A stretch of 13,359 bases of DNA from Allomyces macrogynus ATCC 38327 (lineage: Eukaryota; Blastocladiomycota; Blastocladiomycetes; Blastocladiales; Blastocladiaceae): NCBI GenBank assembly GCA_000151295.1, contig GG745336.1, forward strand, positions 55,663-69,021, in the 5' to 3' direction. The translations under genes were made by a program, and so were the position numbers. Positions 1-6,895 of this stretch are shown here, in pieces. The notes beneath the pieces were generated by a model. That model was not told where the DNA came from. It saw only the letters and a program-made list of their open reading frames with translations, and did not search any database. Position 1 is the stretch's first letter, and each line of letters opens with the position of its first letter.

Positions 1-1418
1 GATTGGGAACTCGCGTCGAGTACGCCCACGGTCAAGGCGTTTGAGGTTATTGCGTTCGTGCCCGCGAATACGGTACGCTCTGGAGACCCACTTGCCACCA
101 CAGTGACTTGCTTGCTGACGGCCTCCATTTGACTCTAGATCCCGCGCGAGCAATTCATGAGTGAGACCAAGCTCGTGATTGCCGATCCCAAATACGGTCT
201 CAACGCGGCGCTGCGCATGTGGGAGCTCATCGCGTACCTGCGCACTAAGCGTCTCGCCGCGCTCGCCAAGTACATTTACCGCGAGCAGTCGACGGCACAC
301 ATCATGGCCCTATTCCCGCAAGCGCGGCGCGGCGGGCGGATGAGTCTAGCCATGGTCGACCTGCCGTTTGCCCAGGACGTGCGCGCGCTCGCGCTCATGT
401 CGCTTGATTTTCGCGCAGCCATGGCCAACGAAGGTGCCGTTGGCGCCATGCCGAAACGGTTCCGCCCGTCAGCCGAACAGGTCGAGGCCATGGGCGGGCT
501 TGTCGGCAACTTTATGCTCGTCGACAGCGACGACGACGAGTCGAGCGACGACGAAAATGCGCGTGACGTGGCGGTCGACGAGGGCACGAATCCCAGGTAC
601 GACGACCGCATGGAGCGGCACGGAAGCGAACTGCTCAAGCCCAAGTCGGTCGTACACCCGGGGATTTACCGCATGCACCGCGCAATCGAGGCGCGCGCCC
701 TCGATCCGGCGGCGCCCGTCGTCCCTGGTGGGCTTACATCCGCTGGTGCCGCGTCGCAGGCGACGCAGACGCCGATGCCCAAGGACGCAGCCATGTCGCA
801 GCTCAACCGGCCCGAGCACTTGTGGGCGAACTCCAAGCTCGCGCCCGTCATTGAGTTTTTCGACCAGTATTGCCGCTCGACCAAGGTCGAGCCCAAGAAG
901 CGCAAACGAGGTGCTGGCCAGGACGAGGCCGCGACCGCTGCCGACGCGGCCAAGGCCAGCACAGCCGCGACCAGTGCCGCGGCTGCGGGTGCACCAAGGG
1001 CGCTTCCCGAATGGGTCGCGGTGGGAACGCCAGCGCGCGGAGCGCCTGCTGTCTCTGCGGGTCCACCCGCGACACCCGTGACAAGCTCATTGGCGACGCG
1101 CGTCGCGACGCCGCCGTCAACGGTCAACGTGAACACCTTGCGGCTGCTGCGGCCGACGCACTGGCGCGACGACTTTGAGCGGCTGATTGCGTCGCGAATC
1201 GAGGACAATATCGCGACGTGCATTGCCGAACTAGCCGTGATTCGTTGCAGTATGCAAGGGGTGGTGACTCGGCGCAGGCGGCCGAGTGCGTGCGGGTCAT
1301 GATCCGGGGCGCCAAGGAGCACCTCGGCATGGACGAGGTCGCGCAGGTCATGCAGGAGCACCGCTGCGAGGTCACGCCACTGTGGCAGGTGGTCGTGCGT
1401 GAGGGGTTGTGGCCGTGA
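1..1418 (+). CDS. KU80: Ku80 DNA end-binding protein, 3' part (5' truncated by window)
   Basis: Ku80 pairs with Ku70 to form the ring that binds DNA double-strand ends in non-homologous end joining in the nucleus. Exon 1 (1-72) encodes the end of the core (KAFEVIAFVPANT). Exon 2 opens in frame at 139 with IPREQFMSETK, then KYIYREQSTAH, ALFP, VDLPFAQDVRALAL, an acidic DSDDDESSDDEN stretch and HRAIEARALDPAAP, which matches the Ku80 core and C-terminal arm order. A basic PKKRKR motif near 892-909 looks like an NLS. An Ala/Pro-rich linker follows. The reading frame of exon 2 runs to a stop near 1302. The expected C-terminal helical domain (AAECVRVMIRGAKEHLG, ending VVVREGLWP) lies in another frame and stops at 1416-1418, so there is a frame change near 1230-1277. 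The N-terminal vWA-like domain lies left of the window. Family assignment is by recalled motifs and is strong; the end structure is less sure. Confidence 0.88.
73..138 (+). other. Intron in Ku80 (66 nt, phase 0)
   Basis: Donor GTACGC and acceptor CTCTAG, with a CTGAC branch-like motif at 115-119. Removal joins FVPANT to IPREQFMSETK, a junction that fits the Ku80 family. Reading through instead meets a TGA at 130-132. Confidence 0.85.
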
Positions 1419-1666
1419 AGGGCCGACAGTTGTTTAGTTTTTGGTTATTCCCACTTTGATAGCCATCGCCCGCGAAACATGAAGCTATTCACCCGATTTG
1501 CGTCAAGATCTCGGCCTGCATTGTCACATTCGCGCCCAGAAAGCGTGCTGGATACTGGAGAAAAGGATCTACGTGAGCGCGTCAACAATATCAACCTCAT
1601 GCCTGGTGTGATGCAAAACGTTTGGTCGACTTGTGGTTACTCACCCGCAGCGCCACCACACGTGCG
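1419..1666. other. Downstream region of Ku80
   Basis: No gene or structured element recognised between the Ku80 stop and the left inverted-repeat arm. It presumably holds the Ku80 3' UTR and its 3' processing site, but no AATAAA-type signal stands out. Confidence 0.4.
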
Positions 1667-1988
1667 ACGTGGTGCAGGATATTGCTGCGATCCCGGACTC
1701 TCTTGGCCTGGCCATGCTATGCTGTCCCAACACGGTGCTTAAATTAAGAACGAGGAGCTCAGATCCCTTGGATTGGCCGAGGTTGTGGCACGGATGCTTA
1801 AACAAAGAATGGGGAGCTCAGGTCTTGGCCGCTCTTGCAGTGCGACAACGAGGGAAGGCGCTTGGGTGAGCGGATGTGAGCTCTCGAATCCATCAAAAGC
1901 GAACAGAAACTGACCAACCAACCTGATGCTATGGGCGCTAAGCCGGGTGGGGCCCCAGCTCATGCAGCACCAAATGTGTAGAAGTCCT
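1667..1988 (+). repeat. Inverted repeat, left arm
   Basis: Begins ACGTGGTGCAG and ends near CACCAAATGTGTAGAAGTCC. Aligns along its length to the reverse complement of 3022-3349. The outer ~250 bp are nearly identical, with three single-base indels and scattered substitutions. The inner ~70 bp are more diverged. The indels break any shared reading frame, so the similarity is not protein-driven. Confidence 0.9.
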
Positions 1989-3021
1989 CCAATCAAAGGA
2001 AGCCAGCTCTTGTGAACGTTCATGAACGCAAAGCTCACTGAAAGTTGGCCATCGAACGGCTTGGGCTCACTTTTGCGCTGGGAAGCACGCGCTCTGAATG
2101 TTGGCTCGGACATCTTACTCGACAGACCTGGGTGGGATCGATTTCTTTGCGACGAGTTGCGAAGTTGGAAGCATTCGGCAGGAGCTCTTGCTTGGGCGGT
2201 GTTGCACGATTGTGATGACAAGCGATGTCGGATGACAGAGGAATGAGCGGCTCCCATTTGCTAATGCTCTGCGCTGTTGGCGCTGTTTCGTGCTTGCCTC
2301 ATTGTACTGACCAGGATAATCGCTGATGATCATGTCGGGAACGAACAGCGCGACAACTTTCGTAACGTTTTCGATGCTCTTGCTACTCGTTGTTCACGGG
2401 CGATGCATCAATTGCTGAGATCATTGCGTCGATGGCGAAAATGTTTGCAATGGACGATGCGCGTGAAGAATGTCGGTGGGCTGGCCCGCGCACGGTGAGC
2501 TTTTCCAGGGCAATTCGCGCAGTTTTGAGCCTGTCTGAGTCGATTTCCGTTGATATAGGTCCCCAAATGTGATGTGAGTGTACAGTCGTCATGCGAAATG
2601 AGAAGTGTTTTGAACGAAACGACTTACAGGTGAACTGTGCTGCAGATCAAATTGTCAGGGTTCCACCCTGACGTCGTTACGTCGTGCTCTTTTCCTCGCC
2701 CTTTGTCGTTGGCGATCCTCTCTTTTGTCTTCTTTGATCCTTCCCCACCGCACGCCACGTACGATCCTCTACCGCATCCACCGCATCTACCGCATCCCAT
2801 TATAATGGTTGCTTTGTCATGGTGGTTTCTCCTTGTCAGTCAGTGTAGCTGGTCGTCTTCCAGCTCCTCGTTTCAGCACCACCAGTCGACGCCGCGCTGC
2901 AGCTCGTCGCGCGGCATCCTCGACCCTCACACAAGTGGAACAAGTCGGTCGCCGAGTCGTTGGTGAAGGAATGGTGATTGATTCTTTGGTGCCTCGAGCC
3001 CAGGCGAGCTCAGTGGTCAGC
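1989..3021. other. Spacer between inverted-repeat arms, no gene recognised
   Basis: About 1 kb of mixed composition. Open frames in it are all under 175 codons, show no recognisable domain and lack the strong third-position GC of the real genes here. It holds a short hairpin at 2654-2672 and three near copies of a CCGCATC-containing 9-mer around 2771-2797. I see no transposase remnant or RNA gene. Confidence 0.5.
2654..2672. repeat. Perfect 7-bp hairpin
   Basis: GTCAGGG, a TTCCA loop, then CCCTGAC: a perfect 7-bp stem with a 5-nt loop. No T-run follows and there is no gene immediately before it, so no terminator role is claimed. A stem of this size can arise by chance in a window this long. 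Confidence 0.5.
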
Positions 3022-3349
3022 TGGGGACATCTACACATTTGGTGCTGCGTGAGCTGGGGTCCCCTGCCCGGCTCGGCGCCCATGGAACCAAGTTTTTGGT
3101 TAGTTTCTGCTCGTTGCTGATGGATTTGAGAGCTTCACATCCGCTCACCCAAGCGCCTTCCCTTATTGTCGCACTGCAAGAGCAGCCAAGACCTGAGGCT
3201 CCCCATTCTTTGTTTAAGCATCCGTGCCACAACCTCGGCCAGTCCAAGGGATCTGAGCTCCTCGTTCTTAATTTAAGCACCGTGTTGGGGACAGCATAGC
3301 ATGGCCAGGCCAAGAGAGTCCGGGATCGCAGCAATCGTCTGCACCACGT
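3022..3349 (-). repeat. Inverted repeat, right arm
   Basis: Reverse-complement copy of 1667-1988, ending CTGCACCACGT at the outer boundary. Similarity stops sharply on both sides: outside 3349 and inside 3022 the sequence no longer matches the other arm or its flank. Confidence 0.9.
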
Positions 3350-4791
3350 TCTCGAGCTGTAAAGCGAGAGTTTCTCAGGGGACGGCCGCAGACCACTTCG
3401 GCACGTCGACAACGTGACTACCACGTCACTGCGGCCGAGCAACAGGCTGTCGCTGTTGCTGCCAGTGGGCAAGCTGCAATCCGCTGCCAGTGCGGTCGCT
3501 TACTTGGACGCGCAATCGCGCCATGATGTGCTGTCGAAAAATGACGCTCTGTTGTGAATGCCGCCACCTCAATTTGCCAACGCCGCGATATTGGGCCATC
3601 ACAATGAGTGTGTGGTTGGCTGATGTGGTTGGTTGAATGCTGTTGACTGAGATAGCAACTCGGCCAAAAAAAAAAAAAAAAAGACAGCCAGGGCAACGCC
3701 AGGAAATAATGCGACCAGTTGCAGGAGCCATGACTGTGCTCCACTGGCTCTAGTCAAGCGCAAAGCCATGCCATCTCCAACTGATGCTGCAGTGGACAGC
3801 CTTGAAATGCTCATTTGAGCATGAGCGAGTGCGCCACCAGCGCATGGGCGGTCTTAGTTATTTGCTGCTCCTTTCTTTGTGATTATCACAGCAGCAACTA
3901 GACCTGAGATAGCTTGTTCAGCAAGAGCCAAACAACAAGATACACCAGGCAAAAGCTACCAGGAACAGCAATAATCGTCTCTAGAGTCACCTCTCAAAGG
4001 ATCCTGGATTTTGTGACAGCTCGCTGTCTTCGCTCGATGTCTTTGCTCGATGCCCCAGTCGTTTGATGCTTGAAATAACGTACCGTGTTCTTGAAGATCG
4101 CGCTTCTTGCTTCGCTAATAATGAGAGGCTTACCGCCCGATTTCTGGGTGTGGTGGATGGATGGGAGACATCCACAGCAATCGTGGATGAGTGCTTGGTT
4201 GCTGGTTGCCTCAGCTGGCCGCTCATACTTTTGAGCTGCGACAGAGACCCGTCAGCGCTGTTGCTGTTATCTGACCACGTTTCTCGACTTTCCAGCATGC
4301 TTCGACGGCGCGAGGATAAGAGGCCGCGGGGAAGGCGAGAGCAGGGTGGAGTCAGAGGCGAAGAGATCCAAAGTATGTGTGCGCATCATCATTTCTTTTC
4401 CACAAACGTTGAGGTGGCCGAGCGGCCGTCGCCCAACATGGTCAGTCCCCACTCGTTTTCAGGACAAATTACCGGGGATGTTGGGGGCCCAACCATTGCT
4501 TGTCGTTTTGCAGCGGCGATACAGGAGGGATGGTCGAAATGCATGCACGACACATCAAACGCTCGGTGCTCATTCATCTTGTGTATTTATGATAATCGTG
4601 GACGGCGAACGCCGACACGGCACAGAGAACAAGGTACAGAACGGATTGGGAACGTCAACAGACATGTGGCATCGCCGCGCGCCGTTGGCCGTCAAATAAC
4701 TGACGAGTATCAAATCAATACAAATACACGAACCAGACCCAGCACCCAACTAACACACCAATTCTACTCAACGTCGATCCCTCACGCTTCC
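3350..4791. other. Gene-poor intergenic stretch
   Basis: No convincing gene. Composition is more balanced than in the flanking genes. It contains a run of 17 A (3666-3682) and several open frames with no recognisable domain. The longest, on the + strand from 4063, runs antisense into the TMEM164-like gene and is judged spurious. The right end should hold the 3' UTR of the gene transcribed leftward from 5988. Confidence 0.5.
3666..3682 (+). repeat. A(17) homopolymer
   Basis: Seventeen consecutive A. It could be the tail of an old retroposed copy, but I see no direct repeat flanking a candidate element and no Pol III A/B boxes upstream, so it is recorded only as a simple repeat. Confidence 0.8.
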
Positions 4792-5988
4792 TTACTCGCC
4801 CTTGACCTTGTCCGCGCTCCTCTCGCCGCACACCGTCCTGGCCATCCACTTCACGCCACGTTCCACCCACGTTGCGGCCGCGAGCATCCCATCCATGTAG
4901 ACGAACCGCATCCCGATCGTGAGCACCATGGCGCCGAAAAACATGGCGAGCCGGTACCATTTCCCAAACATGGCGAGCGGGCCCGGTGGTGGCGAGAGGA
5001 CGTAATTCAAGTTGACGCCCGAGAAGACGCCGAGCACCGCTAATCCGGCAGAATGGTAGAGCGCGACGGCTACAAACGCGAGCAGGGAGACCATGAGCCG
5101 GCGCGACGTGACGACCGAGTACTCGCCGGTGCGCGCGAGCCAGATCGGGACGGCGAGAATCAAGACGTGCTCGGCAATGAAATTGGCAATGTGCAGCGGC
5201 GTCTTGTGCGTGCGCAGGTCGGGTTGCGCGAGCGCCAGGACAGCGCCCCATTGCGCGCACGTGAAGAGGTTGAAGAGCAGGTGCCTTGGCTGCCAGGACC
5301 GTGGCGTTGCGAGCAACGCCGCGAGCAACGCCGCCGACATGTGGCACGGCTGCAGCATGAAGAAGAGCGTGCCCTCGTGGTATTTTTGGTGGAACGTGAT
5401 GAGCCAGGACGTGATGAGCATGGCCTGCGGGACGCCCACCCGCCACGGCCACGTGAGTCGGGGTGTTGGGCAAACAGGTTCGTTGACGAGATCGTTGGCG
5501 GTTTCCGAGACGCGTAGCGAGGCCTCGTGCACGGATTCGGTGACGCGCTGCGACACGTCGTGCACGGCCTGGTGCGCCTCATCGATTTTTGTGTGCATGT
5601 CGTCGAGCGTCGACTGCACGGCCTGCGAGGCCTCGTCGATCCTCGTCTGCACGGCCTGCGACGCTTCGTCAATCTTGGATTGCACGGCGAGCGAGGCCTC
5701 ATCGATGCGCGCCTGGACCAAATGCATTTGCCTTGACGCCGACTTCATTAATTGCGCCTGGACCTTGCGTCCGCGGTCCGAGTTGAGCAGAAAGGGCAGC
5801 GACGAGAGAAAGATGGCATTGAGCCCGACAAACTCGAGCACGTGTTGCCGTGGCGACAAGAACCAGTAGCCCCAGTAATCGGACTCTTCGACGAGGCCGC
5901 CATGCACGAGCGGCGAGGTTCTCTGTATAAAGGCGGCGACGGGCGTGACGAGCACATTGTCGAGCAGCGTCACGATCTGGGTGGCCAT
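4792..5988 (-). CDS. TMEM164: TMEM164-family membrane protein with 11-mer repeat insertion
   Basis: 398 residues, multi-pass. A hydrophobic segment lies at about 50-70. An 11-residue repeat region follows at 93-165, then a core of several membrane segments. The core carries the family signatures LQPCH (C215, H216), an EH pair (273-274), YH (311-312) and VNLNYVL followed by a Pro-rich stretch and KWYRL. The human TMEM164 Cys in the PCH motif is reported as essential for its acyltransferase activity in making polyunsaturated ether phospholipids; the same role here is inference. The start is the ATG at 5986-5988, with A at -3 and G at +4; no ATG precedes it in frame. It is a single open frame to TAA at 4792-4794. 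A 51-nt in-frame GT-AG segment (5425-5475, with a CTCAC motif) could be an intron removing 17 residues. The gene is divergent from the HEATR6-like gene. Confidence 0.82.
   Translation of the reverse strand: MATQIVTLLDNVLVTPVAAFIQRTSPLVHGGLVEESDYWGYWFLSPRQHVLEFVGLNAIFLSSLPFLLNSDRGRKVQAQLMKSASRQMHLVQARIDEASLAVQSKIDEASQAVQTRIDEASQAVQSTLDDMHTKIDEAHQAVHDVSQRVTESVHEASLRVSETANDLVNEPVCPTPRLTWPWRVGVPQAMLITSWLITFHQKYHEGTLFFMLQPCHMSAALLAALLATPRSWQPRHLLFNLFTCAQWGAVLALAQPDLRTHKTPLHIANFIAEHVLILAVPIWLARTGEYSVVTSRRLMVSLLAFVAVALYHSAGLAVLGVFSGVNLNYVLSPPPGPLAMFGKWYRLAMFFGAMVLTIGMRFVYMDGMLAAATWVERGVKWMARTVCGERSADKVKGE
5494..5712 (-). repeat. Coding tandem repeat: 11-residue units in TMEM164-like protein
   Basis: Units ARIDEASLAVQ, SKIDEASQAVQ and TRIDEASQAVQ are consecutive (33-bp periods). 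A 7-residue spacer (STLDDMH) follows, then TKIDEAHQAVH, DVSQRVTESVH and EASLRVSETAN. Hydrophobic residues recur in a hendecad pattern, predicting one long amphipathic helix or coiled coil. The 33-bp DNA units are also similar, so recent tandem duplication is likely for the first three. Confidence 0.9.
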
Positions 5989-6895
5989 TGTTGCGGTCGG
6001 TCGTCGAGCGGGGGGCCGGTGAGGGGGAGCAAGCGGGGGCAAAGTCGGAGACGCGGTCGGGGTCGCGGTTCAGGGAGGAGAGTGCTTGGGAGGCGGGCCG
6101 CGTCGGTGGCCGTCGATGGCCTTGATTTCGGTGCCTATGCCGCGCTTGAATCAAACGTGTGCGCGGACACGCCACGCACGTCGAGCGTCGGCGGTGCGTC
6201 GGAATGCTTGGGCGCGCGCTCAGTTGGCAGCGACGTGCAGGACGGGAAGTAGGTATAGTGGCGTCGGCGCCGTCGTGCGTGCGGAGGTTGGAGTTGATGG
6301 ATGCAGCAGCGGCGCGCTCACAGGTCGATGCGCGGGCGAGGGCGTCGGTGGCGAGCTTGGTGCGGCGAGTCGAGTGCGGGGAGTGCTGGCAGCGGGAGGA
6401 TCCGCGCGGGAGTCGAGAGTCGTGGTGTCGGCGACTGAAGGAGAGCGTGCAAACGTGCGCATTGTCAGCGGTGGTGCGTCGTGCCCACGGTTGCACCGGC
6501 GTGTCAGAGGGCCTTGCTTGTCCCCCAAGCGGCCGGCGCGTGTTGCGAGTGACGTGGCGCCCATCAAAGTCTGTTTCTGAGTCGGGCGCCGGCGAAGCAG
6601 AGCTCGGAACGGGAGTGGTCGGAGCATCGGCGGGGGTGGGGCGCCGATGCAACGCAGTTGGGGCGCACCCCCGTGTCTCGCACCGGCACGTCTCGCAAGC
6701 GGTAGAAGCACGTCACGCCGATCGCAAGGCCACGGCGCCGGCGCATGACCCGCCCACCGCACGCACCGCAGGCTGGTCGCGTCTTCGACCCTGTCGCCGC
6801 CGACGTGCTGTTCTGGCTAGCGCCGATCACGAGCAGCGACCGCAGATCCCACTAGACCTGCTCACGCCAGCCCGTACCGACTTGCTGCACTTCTC
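5989..6895. promoter_or_regulatory. Divergent intergenic region between TMEM164-like and HEATR6-like genes
   Basis: About 0.9 kb separates the two start codons, so both promoters and 5' UTRs must lie here. It is GC-rich, and the long open frames on both strands carry no domain and are Arg/Ala/Pro-rich, as expected of chance frames. I cannot place a TATA box or defined factor sites with confidence. Confidence 0.5.

Larger units (their letters stand above)
1667..3349. mobile_element. Putative long-inverted-repeat element (non-autonomous)
   Basis: Two ~325-bp arms (1667-1988 and 3022-3349) are reverse complements of each other at roughly 90 percent identity by eye. They flank about 1 kb that encodes nothing recognisable. 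Long arms with a non-coding core would fit a deletion derivative of a long-TIR DNA transposon such as a Mutator-like element. Against this, the flanks just outside the arms (1658-1666 and 3350-3358) show no target-site duplication. The alternative is two independent inverted copies of a ~320-bp dispersed repeat. No transposase is visible. Confidence 0.35.

Noticed and set aside
2022..2592. Small open frames on both strands inside the inverted-repeat spacer, considered as transposase remnants
   Set aside because: No DDE-type or DNA-binding motif is present, and the frames are short and overlap each other on opposite strands.
1633..3472. Identical peptide stretch encoded by both inverted-repeat arms, considered as a conserved protein
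   Set aside because: The arms share sequence at the DNA level, and single-base indels shift the frames between them, so there is no selection for coding.
3599..3814. Poly-Phe segment in a - strand open frame
   Set aside because: It is only the A(17) tract read as TTT codons; nothing else supports a protein.
4411..4480. GGTGGCCGAGCGG, resembling a tRNA-Ser/Leu A box
   Set aside because: No B box, no pairing acceptor stem and no anticodon arm could be folded from the following 70-90 nt.
4063..5043. Long + strand open frame (326 codons)
   Set aside because: Its last third is antisense to the TMEM164-like gene and is Arg/His/Pro-rich, as expected of a shadow frame. The first part has no recognisable domain and no codon bias like the real genes.
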